A stretch of 64,000 nt of DNA from Pohlia nutans (lineage: Eukaryota; Streptophyta; Bryopsida; Bryales; Mniaceae). The notes under the pieces were generated by a model that ran no database searches, had not been told where the DNA came from, and was given only the letters and a program-made list of their open reading frames with translations. Shown piece after piece: positions 46,201-57,772 of the stretch (within the stretch, counting starts at the first letter, position 1; every line of letters begins with the position of its first letter). A program made the position numbers and the translations under genes. Location of the stretch: NCBI GenBank assembly GCA_022496805.1, contig CM040106.1, positions 4,898,001 to 4,962,000 of the forward strand, in the 5' to 3' direction.

Positions 46201-49200
46201 CCTACCTCAAGACCACTGTCAGTGATAAAGAAAGACAAGTGGAGAACCTTCATCGTGCGCTAGAAGATGGTGCCATCCTAGAAAGCTCCATGCGAGGTGA
46301 AATTGAGCAGCAACATGTACGATGTGAGGAGCTCGAGTGTGAGATTCAAGGTTTTCAGGTAATACACACAAATTCATCTCGTACTAATGATCTTCATGCC
46401 GCAAATTACTGCTTCCTTCTTGAATAGAAGACAGCGTAGGTCGTCCCAATAATAGCCACGAGTTTGACGTTTAGGAATCTGGAAAATTGTTGGGACACAC
46501 GGCTATTCTTCTATTGCGCGATGCCTTGTGCAATGTACCCTTCGATCCATCTAAAGAAATTTCTGATAAATAAGAAAAGCATGTACTTAAGACAAGCACT
46601 ATTGGTGTTTTGTCTTGCCACTACTTTAGTACAAACCAACATTGAAGTTGCAACCACGATAATTCAGAAAAAGCTCCAAATGAAGAACGCAGAGGACACG
46701 GCTGGAGAGATTCACCATACCTTGGAAATTCAGAACTTGGAGCAGGCTCTTAAAGAACTCCGCATCCAATTGGCGGATAAGTCTTCTCAAATTGATTCCT
46801 ACGAGAAGGTTTGTGCCAGAGAGTACTCATCCTGTTCAGTTTTATGTAAGAATGTGAAATTCTTTTAGCAGAGGAATGAGGCACCGACTTACTGTTTTTT
46901 GTCACTGTTCATTCTGTTCTATTTGTTACAAATTGTACTAAATCTACAAAATATTTCAGTTGACCTAACCATTTCATTGGGCCCAAACCCAACTGAGCAT
47001 GTACTTCATCACATCATATTGCAATCATCAATCGTGACGGACCCTGAGTTATCAAACATGTGGTTTGTATGGGCTGGTTGCTAAGTTCAGGCATTAAAAG
47101 AAACAGCAGAGAGGCTTGAAGGGGCATCAGATGAGTCCCAGGAGAAACTCACAAGTGCTTTCGAAATTGCTGGATCGTTGAGAAAATTGTTGGAGGATCG
47201 TGAGAGCCAATTTGCCACCCTAGAAGGAAATTGTCGGGTATGGAACTTAATAGAAAGCACGTTTGTCTTTCACCAATTTTAATACTGATAGCAACTTACT
47301 CTAATGCTTGTGATGCATCCTTCTGATGCTTCGTGAATGTCTGCTATTAGATGCTATTAAATCCCAATCATCACCGAGAATGTGGACCTCTGTTACTATG
47401 ACTGCCCTGCTTACGTGCTTGTGACAAAACAGAGGCGAGAATTAGAATTGGGAGAGGTGCAACGCAAACTGGCAGTAGCCAACTGCACATTATGTGAAAC
47501 AGTCGAATGCAGGGACTCTCGTATTCAAGAGCTCGAGACAATGCTTTGCAGTAAGCAGCAAGAGGTACCAATCTTCCTCTGCGTTAATACTGGATATCTT
47601 TCTTATAACTTTTTCGATGGAACTTTTTTGCCTTCAAGCTGAATTCAGAGTTTCACTATCCTCCAAGCCTCATGCTTATGCGATTTTGAAACCCTTTTCT
47701 TGAGGAGATCAAATCCCTTAAAAAAAAGAACAAATCAGAGTGTATTGAAATGGAAATGCAGGTACAGGAGGTGCAACAGCAATTACAAAATATGGAGTTA
47801 GCAATGGATTCCAAAGAGAGTCGTGTACGGAAGTTAGAATACGAGATAAACCTTATGTCCGGTACGCTGTTCTCATTCTTTGGTCTCTGCATGTTCAATG
47901 ATTTGCTTTTTTTCCACATTGTTTGTATCCTTTTAAAATCATAATGAAAGAGCACTTATACACCATATGTCCGTTTCAACTTCTACTGCATGCCCGTCAT
48001 GTCGTTTAATGAGTATGCCACATTCTGTCCTGCAATACTCCTCAGCCCTAACGGAAATCATCCTCCTAGTTTGCAACTTGCTAGTTCATTATCTTTCACG
48101 AATCCAGTTACGTGAATTCTTAGAATGGGGCTAAGATGTTAGGAAACGATTCACTCCATCTTTTGATTTGTAACACGCGTAAGCTGTGAAATACAGAACA
48201 AACGGCCTTGAAGACGAAACTATTTGTATCCAACTTTAATTCCTGGTCAGCAACTCTAATCAACTCCGACACCAGTGCCTCTCTACGAAGGGAGGCACAC
48301 GCCAGCTTATCTACAAAAGAGCCCACACCCCTGACATACGATGACGCCAAGAACGATCTTCAACAATATAGTGCTAGTACAAGCTTTGAAGGAGGACCAA
48401 GGTCACGTAGACATCGGGGTTATGCCTACATAACCGAAGGTCCCTCCACGACGTGTTGCGAAGGCCAGCAACCTGGGGATCTATCATCTCGCATTGAAGT
48501 ACTTCCTGAGCCCTTACCCTGCTTAGTCAACAGCTTTGAACTCACACCTCGCCAGCAATATTCTACACCCCTTTTGGACAAACCCCTAGAGGCAGTCATT
48601 GGTACGACACCTCACAAAGCAGAGGTGGGTGCGTCATCTTGCTTGGAGGAACGTGCACAAATGGATTTGGGCTCTGAGATCTGTCGCCAGCCAAGCGAGG
48701 AAACACTCGATCAGGACAGTCGTTCTGTCTTGTTGTATCGAGTGAAGGACATGGTACATCCAGACTGGGAGACGTCTTTTGCACTCGTTTCGACAACGAG
48801 ACCAACACCACCTGGATCATATTCTCTGACAGATGGAAGAGAGCAAGAGCAATCTCTTTTGGCTGCTGGTGGGGGTGAAGCTGGAGATCTTCAAACCACA
48901 GGAGAAGCGCCGTATCGCATGACATTGGACGACAACCCCAATGCGGTTGATAGTCTTCATCTTGAGATTCAGCGCTTGCAGGCCCGCATCATGAGTCGAT
49001 TGCGAGATTCTGTCATGCCGGAAGTAAGTATCTTGACTTGCAAATCCCTTTACCTCGATAGGCTAATGGAACTGTAGATTATGATTTTAATTTGATTCCT
49101 TTAGTCTAACTAAGAACTTGTAAGTACTTCACAGAGGTCTTAGATTTTGCAAGATACGTCGCAGTGTCTTGAAATTATAGAGCTGCTGGTGTGTCTATCT

Positions 49201-49432
49201 CGATGTGAATGTGTTCCGTAAAGTAATGCTCTCTGCGCGTGCGCCTTGGATATTGCAAAGTAAATTCATAATTTTTGAAAAACTCCATTCACGCAGTACT
49301 CAAATACAGAAGGTGTGTGGAATGGTGTGTGGACGTGCGCAGGATCCCTCAACTCGAAGTGGCTCTAGAGCGACACCCAGACCCCCGCCAGAAGCTGGTC
49401 CTGGTTCTGGAAGGACATGGGATGGTCGGTGA
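40233..49432 (+). CDS. Sfi1-like coiled-coil, Trp-repeat (centrin-binding type) protein, 18 exons
   Basis: Eighteen GT-AG exons join without a stop: 40,233-40,298; 40,647-41,023; 41,496-41,612; 41,838-42,000; 42,267-42,398; 42,669-42,893; 43,169-43,692; 44,264-44,450; 44,785-44,915; 45,084-45,135; 45,292-45,486; 46,107-46,358; 46,668-46,808; 47,091-47,237; 47,433-47,564; 47,705-47,861; 48,197-49,023; 49,310-49,432. The total is 3,948 bp, 1,315 residues plus TGA. Residues ~1-110 are Ser/Gly/Pro rich; ~110-285 coiled coil; ~286-720 Trp repeats spaced ~25-40 residues (AFLHFQVGVWEQV, CLQTYFNRWSQTL, YCYDSWQDWLKAY, GFWRNFLQRS, AAMVFWRDY, LGLWWEQV); ~724-1,000 coiled coil; then a low-complexity tail with a short helix near 1,255. 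Such W-centred helices bind centrin in Sfi1 of spindle poles and basal bodies. The role in basal bodies is inferred. An alternative start at 40,692 exists; the upstream ATG is preferred because its exon splices in phase. Confidence 0.87.
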
Positions 49433-50449
49433 ATGAATTGCTATTATAACATGCTCAGATCTGCTCGATTTTATGTTGGCCAAAGGCACCGCCTCCTCTC
49501 GCGATGACCTGGCTTGGACCTGTCAACGATAGCCCCGACAAAAGGACGACGTGAGAAAATTCTAGGAGGAAGTCAGTTGCAGCCTATTCAGCAAGTCAGT
49601 TGACTCCCACGGTACCCAGGCCTAATTTATATGAAAACAATCTTCAATGTATTAGTGAGATCAAACTGTGTTGCAGGAACGTATTCGACTCCACTTTTTT
49701 TAGAGGTGTATGTGGCACACCCTCGTTTGCATTTGCTACTATTCTCATTGTTTGCTGTGCTAGATTGAGTATTGCATGTTGTATGCCATGCCTCCTTGTA
49801 GTAGGCACATATCACTACCTTGTTGCTGTGTGACCCAGAGGGGAGCCTGCACAGGGGTTGGGTTGAAAATTTATAGGTGCTTCTGGGTTGAAAATGGTTT
49901 TAACTTGGGCTGCAACAGAGGGAGTGATTTCAACCCTCGAGAAAAACTCTCAACCAAGGTCCTTCTCCCTCAGTTGAAAATTCACTGTTAATTTGGAAAG
50001 TGCCTCTCCCCATCATTTTACTAAACCCAATTCCAACCCAACCCAACTCCTTGTGTGGGCCTTGGTTGGATTTAGTTTCGTTGAAAACACTCAACCGGGT
50101 TTGAAAACTCAAACTAAATTCAACTCAACCCACTCTGTGTGACACCCTCTCAATGTGACAAGCACCTACTCCAAGCTAGAGCATGTCATACAATACTCAA
50201 TCTAGATTACAAGGATACATAAAGTATTGAATATTGAATGACTAATAATATGATGATTATGCAAATAATGTGGATGTGTAAATACCAACTTGAACCATGC
50301 TCAATATGTGGAAGCTGTTGAAGGTGGAAATAAAGAAGAGCCAAAAAAAACTCAAAATTTTAAAGCTTACCTCACTTTGAATTTAGTCCACATTATTTGA
50401 ACACCACCTAACCTAAACTGAGTAGGATCCATTCAAGTTAATACGAACT
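49433..50449. other. 3' flank of the Sfi1-like gene and an inverted-repeat-like block
   Basis: The 3' untranslated region should lie just after 49,432; no canonical AATAAA stands out close by. Between about 49,829 and 50,150, a CAACC/GGTTG-rich block starts with GTGTGACCCAGAG and ends CTCTGTGTGACACC, a weak inverted repeat that may mark a miniature element. This is uncertain. Confidence 0.35.
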
Positions 50450-50705
50450 GGCTAAGTTGTCATCAATGTATTTTTGGAGGCATTTTCAATGTGGTTTGAT
50501 TTAAATGTTTTTAGAAAGGAAAGTACTATGTCAATGTTTGCAACATGTATATAAAACACGTAGTACAAGATGAATCCAATATTGTAAATATGTCAATCTT
50601 AAAAGCACAAAAAAATGCTTTGTCATTAGTTGTTTTAATGACTGTCAAAGAACTTTTCTAAATGATAAATAATATTTTTTTGGTAGAGATTTTGGGATGA
50701 TCAAA
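50450..50705 (+). repeat. Dispersed ~260-bp repeat, copy 2
   Basis: Second copy of the repeat at 36,658-36,917; see that entry for shared words. The flanks differ, so it is an interspersed repeat and not a segmental duplication. Confidence 0.75.
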
Positions 50706-51341
50706 TGAGAATGATGATTATGTGAATGAAAATTGAAATCAATTCGTCAAGGAAATTATTCTTTGATTGAAAATCATGGTTTTTTTGGTCTCTAAAAACT
50801 CTCCACATGACTCTTCAAAGTATTCAAAATGAGACACCTTTGGCTTGTATTAGCTTGAATGGACCTAATAATGAACCCAAAAAAGGACCTAAAAGAAAAT
50901 TTGGGATCCTCAACCCTTCTCAACCTATGTTCTTTGAGTCCATTATCTCTTTTCGTCTCGTGAGTTCTCATTAAATTAAGGTTGATCTAAACTTCTCTCA
51001 TCCATTAGGTGGACAGACGCAAAAGAAAGAAAAAAAGAATGATTGAGGTGCAAAGATGTAGAGAGGCAATTTTTTTTTTCGCTTTATGTCCAAGAGAAGC
51101 CATTTTGCTACAATGAGAATAGTAGCTAAAAGTAAACATGCAAGTTTATCGTATGCGGTCAAGCTAAATGAACCTTGTCAAGCTAAATGTGTCATTTCAA
51201 GCTCTACTTGAATATTGATCTAAACATGTCCTCTCAAGCTAGATTTGATCCATCAATCTAAATCAAGCTTAACTTGAAAATTGATCTATAATTGTCCAAT
51301 TATGTTAAATCTAACAAACAAGGTATAATTTACAAGCTTTG
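50706..51341. other. No gene recognised
   Basis: A+T-rich DNA with repeated CAAGCTAAAT and TCAAGCT words near 51,150-51,260 and no open frame of note. Confidence 0.45.
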
Positions 51342-51360
51342 TTAACCCCGAAAGGACCGA

Positions 51361-51386
51361 GGGGGGGGGGGGGGGGGGGGGGGGGG
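51361..51386 (+). repeat. Poly-G tract, 26 G
   Basis: An uninterrupted run of 26 G, followed by CGGCCAGGGCC and an A/G-rich stretch to about 51,490. It lies 15 bp inside the left end of the TTAA-flanked element. Length may be affected by sequencing or assembly slippage. Confidence 0.95.
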
Positions 51387-52223
51387 CGGCCAGGGCCTAT
51401 TCTAAGCTAAAAAGGCAAAAAGAGGGGGAGGGGGAGGGAAAAAAGGAAAAAGAAGGGGGAGGAGAAAAAAAAGAAAAAAGAAATAGAATTGAGCGTTGAG
51501 ATCTCCTTGACCGTGCATCTGCTCGTTACGTTCTTGGTACCGTTAGAAAGCTCTTGACAAGGAGAGATGTACTAAAGTCATATCATTGCTTTTAGAGGTA
51601 CATCGCAAGAGTTTTGGAGTTTTGAGTGATTTTTGACATCATAAATTGAATTAAATTTTGAAAAATTAAAATTGGAAGTTTTTGATGTCATTCTTGGCAT
51701 CGTTAAAAAGCTTCGTCTATAAATAGGGGTGCACCAAAGTCATTTCATAAGTATTGAATCTATGGCGTAAAAGTTATGGATTTTTAATCAAATTTCCTCA
51801 CCATAAATTGAAATAAAATTATGGATAAATAAATCAAAAAATAAAAATAAAAGCAAAAGCATCGCTAAATCACGGGGAGGCCAACATCACACGGCCACAC
51901 TAGTTGTTGTCTAGAATTCAAACATGAAAAATTACAATGATCTTTAATTTTAAATAGAAAATAACAAAAACAACTTTGTTAGTAGTTAAGGTGAAAAAAT
52001 TGTTTTAAATTGAATTTTTAAATCAAACTAAATTTCCTCAAATAATAAAATTGATCTTGAATAGGATTTTAAAATATCAAAATAAAATTTGATTAATTTT
52101 TATTTTATTCTAACTTCTTTTTTTTAGGTTTTAGGGTATTCTAAAAAAAATACGATATTGAATCATTTTGCATTTTTGGAAAAAAGAAATATTCAATATT
52201 GATAAATTTATTGTAAATTCTAT

Positions 52224-52398
52224 CACTATAAAGAACTTATGTTTTTTATGATGCATTTTAGGTGACATCACGATGTTTTCATGTTAAGAATAACATCAAA
52301 CGTAATATTCCGAAAGTTACGTTTGATGTTATTTTTAACATGAAAACATCGTGATGTCACCTAAAATGCATTATAAAAAACATGAGCTTCTTATAGTG
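52224..52398. mobile_element. 175-bp near-perfect hairpin with CACTA/TAGTG ends and TAT duplication
   Basis: The element starts CACTATAAAGAACTTATG and ends TTATAGTG; its arms of about 80 bp pair with only a few mismatches around an ~11-bp loop (near 52,305-52,316). TAT flanks it at 52,221-52,223 and 52,399-52,401, the 3-bp duplication expected of CACTA elements. It is nested in the TTAA-flanked element. Near-identity of the arms indicates a young insertion. A transcript would form a long hairpin RNA. Confidence 0.9.
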
Positions 52399-53336
52399 TA
52401 TATAATAAATGAGTTAATCTAAATTGAAATGAAAATAAATGAAATTATGTAGTAAAGTGAAGAATATACAAAATGATTACAATTAGAGTTGTCATTTTAT
52501 TTTTACAAAGAAACATGTGTTGAATTTGTATTTACATAACAAAAATGAAAACCGATGCTCTCTAAAATTCATCAATATGACAATTAAAATCTTCATATCA
52601 TCATAGTTTTACATATGTGATAAAAATTGTATATCAGTATTGAATGATACACATAAATAGAACATGCCAAAGTGTTTTTGGAAATTATAAGTAGTTTTTT
52701 CCGAATTTCACATAAACTATTTATTGAAATTTTCAAAATGATGAAAAATTACCAATTTTTACACATCTTAATATTATTTGAGTGATCAAGCATGAGTTTT
52801 GGTGGAAGAAAGAATTGGTCTTGCGATCAAATTCATTTTAAGTCACTCCCAAATGACATGGGATAAGAAGATCTTGCAAGCCCATGTGAATTCTCGCTAC
52901 ACCATATTTTTCAGTAGACTTTGGTGCACAATTGAGCATAGAGAATGATTTTATTTTAAAATTTTTTCAACTAAGAAAAGCTAGAAGGCCAAGTCATCTT
53001 CCACGTCCAAAAACATTTTTGTGATTTGAAGTTTTTATGAATGAGATGTGGACAAATTTCAGTAAGATGGTGAAGAATGTGCATGAGTTGAATGATAAGA
53101 AAATGTGTTGTGATCAGACTTTCGAGGCTCAATTGTGCATAGTAGACTAACTTATTTTTAGTACTGATCAATAAAGAAAAGTTTCACAATCAAACAATCT
53201 TTCACCTCCAAAAAGAATTTTGTGATTTGGAATTTTAATTATTGAGTTATGCACGTTTTTGTAAAGGAGTTAACCGGTGAATAGTCAACTTTAAAGCAAT
53301 TGTCCTACTTTGTCCTATCCAAGAATGAGACCCCAC

Positions 53337-53363
53337 GGGGGGGGGGGGGGGGGGGGGGGGGGG
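53337..53363 (+). repeat. Poly-G tract, 27 G
   Basis: An uninterrupted run of 27 G followed by TTGGGGAGGGG. It lies in the right part of the same TTAA-flanked element as the other G-tract. The preceding CCCCAC could pair with part of it. Confidence 0.95.
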
Positions 53364-53927
53364 TTGGGGAGGGGTGTTAAACTTAGCTCTTGTTTTCTTA
53401 ATGAGCTCTTATAACAAGCGCAATTCTTCATTGGTGTGGGTTAATTTTGACAATCAGCAGCGCTCAAATTAAAAATGACTTATGTAGTTTTTGTATGAAA
53501 AAAGGATCAACAGAATCACACAATTTTTGAGAAAATGCCACCGTTGAGAAGATTGATGGAACTTGTTCGGGGTATTTTGTACGTATGCTGAATTCGGATT
53601 GATTAGAAGTGCTTCAAAAATTTTGAAAACTTTACTGTGCATAAAGATCATCATTGTAAATATGTGATAAAAACTTCACGTAATTTGGAGTTGTAAGGAG
53701 AAACATATGAAGTTCTGAAGCCTACATAGCCTCCTTGCTATTCAAAAAATCACTAAAGATCGCATACTTTATGAATTTCCGATCGGGAAGTATCTACAAA
53801 TTCAACTTTTAAAAAGAAACAGGGTCTCTTTGCTGCTCACCCTACAATTCAAACCCTAAGAACCCAAATTTCCTCAATTTCTAGTTCTAAAAGCCGCATG
53901 GGGGCCTTATGGTCCATTAGGGGTTAA

Positions 53928-55020
53928 TAACACATCCTAGCTCCCTCCCACGTACCCGTGCCACAATAATTTAAGTTGTACCTAGGAGATCATTGGATGA
54001 CCATCCCTTCGAATGGTCATCGTTCCATTACACTTTTTGAGGAAGATGAAGACCATCCTATCTCTGTCGGCTCTCTTGACCGTCATTTTGTCCTTCTTCA
54101 TCCATAGTATAGGGTTATTTTTCTTTGGATGTGTCCTCTCGAGTCATGTTCATAATGTGTTCTTTGGTAGAATCATGTCATATAATATAGATGTTCTACC
54201 CAGTAGTGATCTACATTATAGAGCTCTAGTGTTCTAACAAGGTTCTACATTCAAGGCTCTAGTAGGGTTTTTCGATAGGGCCGGTTGTGGCGGCGCGAAG
54301 ACAAGGTTTTCCACCCCGCATCAGGTTTTGATCAGGACACGTTGCACTACATGTTTCTCCAAAACTCACATAATGCACAACATTGAGACTCTACTCAGTT
54401 CTTCCTAGTGGGGTTGTTTTAATGTGTTACATGGCTCTTAGAACTATAGGAGTGTTTGTGGTTTGATTGCAATCTATTGTCTGATTTGGGTGTAAGAGCG
54501 TAGAGGACTGTGCAAGACCGTGAAAGAGTGTAGAGTCAAATATGGCTTGCAGAGCATTTTTTTCTTGAAGGTGTCGCTCATTTACCCATCATTTGTCGTA
54601 GATCACCGCCACAATTTTAATGTTTAGGTGTTTACATGTTTATACATGTTGAACTTGCTACCTCAAAAGGGATAGTTGCTTGAACACATTGTTGTATTGT
54701 GATTCATTTTTCATAAGATTTAGGATATCCAAGCTTAGAAAACCTGTAAGATGATAACTATATTTTTTTAAGTTTTGCAAAATAGTTGCTCATGTATAGT
54801 GTTCAACGACAGTAAGTTGCTTTTATTTGGACAGGGAGGTATAGTTGATGTTCTATATACAATTTGCGGAATCAAAGTTTAGGAGCGAAGAATCGAAGCG
54901 TGGAATTGGCTAGTTCTCCAGCTGCTGTGGTACATCTAGCGTCTAACAAAGATGAAGTAAATGTTGTGAAACAAGAAAGCTTTATCAACGGGCAGAGAGG
55001 GAAGTGTGGTTGGTTGTAGG
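53928..55020. other. No gene recognised
   Basis: Mixed composition with no conserved open frame or repeat matched in this window. The frame at 54,013-54,237 is hydrophobic but has no support. Confidence 0.45.
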
Positions 55021-55024
55021 GATA

Positions 55025-55505
55025 CAAGAAATATTGTAGCGTAAAGTGGTTATGTAAGAAAAAAAATCCAAACTTTTTTTTGCATTACATCATGCAGGAA
55101 TTTTTTATATCTAGAAAAAATTTCAAAAAAATTTGAATCTTTTCTTTTGGCTAGAATTGTAAAGGTTGAGAGCTATTTTTTCATATTTCAGCGGACGTTG
55201 AATGTTTTTTGCAATGTAAAAAATCTTTTTTTCCCAAAAAACATTTTTGTACTACATCATGCAGGTAATTTTCTACACCTAGAAAAAATTCAAAAAATTT
55301 TGAATTTCTTTTTTTGGCCCAAATTGGGAAGGTCAAATTCAGTTCGAAGAAAGTCTAATTTTAAACTCAAATTTATCTGGAATGCTTTAAGAAATCATTC
55401 TTTGAATGATGCCCCTTTTTATGAGCTGCCTAAAACTCAAATATTAAAATTAAGAATATTTTCTAATAGGAAATCAAGTACGCTTTTGAATCCAAATTGA
55501 ATCAA
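55025..55505 (-). mobile_element. GGACCCCACT-family fragment, copy D (inverted)
   Basis: On the minus strand this matches the internal region of the complete element: the ~165-bp repeat words, then GAACT-CAAAGAAAG-like, AGCTCATAAAAGGGG and GATTTCCTATTAGAAAAT sequences (counterpart of about 27,890-28,350). Both ends of the element are missing. Confidence 0.7.
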
Positions 55506-57010
55506 CTGGTATTTAATGAAATATGGAAAAATCCATAGTTTGTAAATAAATCTATTGACTGCTCATAAAACAAGTGAGTATCAACTCCATATATTCATCA
55601 ATGAAAAAGATGTGTAATGAGTTCAAAATTAGTATCCAAATGCATTATATTAAAAATAAAGCAATACAAAATTGAATTCCAATTCTGCTCTACAGCTACG
55701 GACATAAAAACTACATCTACACCCCCGTCTCTATATCCCCCGGTGGTCTTAAATGCGCTATCACGGAATAGTTTTGGCAGTGCGAGACCCACGAGAAGGG
55801 CCTCACGAGGTCCGACGCTGCGCCCGCCTCTTCTTTTCCTTCCGAGCCTGATCTTTTTCCTGCCATTTTTTCTTCCTACCCCTATCTCGCGTGGGTCTCG
55901 TTGCCACGTCGGTAGTCTCGCTAGCCCCTCCTAGAGCATCTCGCGTCTTTTGTCACGTTGGCAGTCTTGTGCCAGCTCGCCCTGCCCCCCCGTCTCGCGC
56001 GAGTCCCATTGTGTGATGTTTCTATTGTTATGGTTAGCAAATCCGTGTCTGTCTCAGTTTAGGGATTACCACATGCCCTTTTGCCAGTGCATAATTTGTT
56101 GACATTGCTTCAGTCTTGTGTACTTTAGGGTCTCCTGCAGTCGGATTTATATACTAATGACATAAATGTCTCGGTTTAGGGAGTACCAACTGGGTAGTTT
56201 CAATGGCACGTCAGGCAATCACCAAAAAAGATTTGAGGTCCCCGAGAATTCGCCTACATGGCGGGAAACTTTATGAGCGGTTCGACATGGATGCCAAGGT
56301 GTGGTTTGAGGAATACACACCTGATGAATGGAGTAGAATGCTCTAGGAATGCCACAAAAAGCTGATTACGTAAGAACACAAGAGATTCTAGTGCACGATC
56401 TGTCCACCACATTAGAGACAAGCGATGCAGAAGCACCTTTTAAACATCCACCGCCGTATAGGCGACCTCAAATTCAATGCACACGGTGGAGGTTTCAAGT
56501 TTTATGTGACAAGTCTAGAGCAAAATTGAGTTCCTCTGTTGTCGAAGGGTGATAAAACCCCCGCAGAACTTATCTCGGATTAGTGGCTAGAGCATCCCGA
56601 CGGGCAGCCAAGGAAAGAATCAAAGGGGAAGAAGAAGGCGGTGGGGAAGCTGAAAGATGAAATAGATGAGGATTCTATGATGCATGCTCTCGCACACGTC
56701 TTGGGACCAGGGTTGTTCGGACGCTGGGATGTGGACGTCCGCTGGACGTAGATGTATACGTCTCAGCGTTCGATGACTTTGAAAAATAGACTATTTTTAC
56801 CCAGAGGACGGGGGTTTTACCACATCGGACGACGGTCGGCGGTATAGAATGGCGGACAGCGCGATCGGACAGTCGGACAGACGGAGAGGTCGGACGCCCA
56901 TGTCCGACGGCCAGGTCAACCGCCCGCGTCGCAAGGGTTATTCAAACAACGGACTCTTGTTCTTCACGTAAGACGACATCTACGAGATTTGGAGTCCCAT
57001 CCTCGTGCTG
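55506..57010. other. Spacer with a G+C-rich block, no confirmed gene
   Basis: From 55,730 to 56,000 the sequence is unusually C/T rich with CTCGCGTGGGTCTCG and its partial inverted partner TGCGAGACCCACGAG. A frame beginning ATG at 56,203 reads LHGGKLYERFDMDAKVWFEE and ends at a TAG near 56,343; it resembles transposon coding sequence but I cannot place it. 56,720-56,930 is rich in GGACG and TCGGACG words. Confidence 0.4.
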
Positions 57011-57020
57011 GTCTGATTTA

Positions 57021-57772
57021 TGCCTTCCAGGAAGTTCTACCATCATCCAAATGCCATGCTACATGTGTTTTATTTTACAGTTGGCGTATATACATATTCA
57101 GGGTTAACCATATACGATAATATGCCTTTTTCGAGGTTCTAGCATCATCCAAATGCCATGCCATATGTGTTGTATATTACAAAATGGGCGTATATTTATA
57201 TTCGGGGCTTACTAGTAATGATAATATGCCTTCCACGATGTTCTACCATCATGCAAATGCCATGCCACATGTGTTTTATATTACAAATGGGCGTATATTA
57301 ATATTCTGGGCTTACTAGAAATGATAGTATGCCTTCCACAATGTTCTACCATCATCCAAATGCCATGCTACATGTGTTGTATATAACAAATGGGCGTATA
57401 TTACTATTCTGGGCTTACTTGTAATGACAATATGCCGTCCATGATGATCTACCATCATCCAAATGCCATGCCACATGTGCTTTATTTTACTTATCGGCGT
57501 ATAATAATATTCAGGGTTAACAAGATGTGATAATATGCCTTCCACGATGCTCTACCATCAAATGCCATACCATTTGTGCTGTATATCACAAATGGAAGTA
57601 TATTAATATTCAAGGCTTACTTTAAATTATATAATGCCTTCCAATATGTTCTACCATCATCCAAATGCCATGCCACATGTGTTTTATTTTACAAATCAAC
57701 GTATATTAATATTTTGGGATTCGTATATATGATAATTTGCCTTGTACGATGTTCTACAATCATCCAAATGCC
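57021..57772 (+). repeat. Tandem array, ~102-bp unit, about 7.4 copies
   Basis: Each unit contains TATGCCTTCCACGATG, TTCTACCATCATCCAAATGC, CATGCCACATGTGTT and a GGCGTATATTAATATTC segment. Starts lie near 57,021, 57,123, 57,226, 57,330, 57,431, 57,535, 57,631 and 57,738. The array stops at the CACTA-like end at 57,773. Confidence 0.9.

Larger units (their letters stand above)
51346..53923. mobile_element. 2.58-kb TTAA-flanked element with CCCC...GGGG ends (piggyBac-like signature)
   Basis: TTAA (51,342-51,345) is followed by CCCCGAAAGGACC; at the other end GGTCCATTAGGGG is followed by TTAA (53,924-53,927). The 13-bp ends match inverted at 11 positions. TTAA duplications with C-rich starts are typical of piggyBac elements, but the ends alone do not prove it. 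No transposase is visible; the interior is A+T rich, with a duplicated ~190-bp segment near 51,520-51,790, two poly-G tracts and a nested hairpin element. A similar end occurs at 20,591. Confidence 0.6.

Noticed and set aside
49829..50150. MITE based on weak CAACC/GGTTG inverted ends
   Set aside because: The ends match over about 10 bases only with an indel and no target duplication, so it is mentioned but not called.
57021..57772. CRISPR-like array
   Set aside because: Head-to-tail 102-bp units diverge along their whole length with no repeat-spacer alternation.
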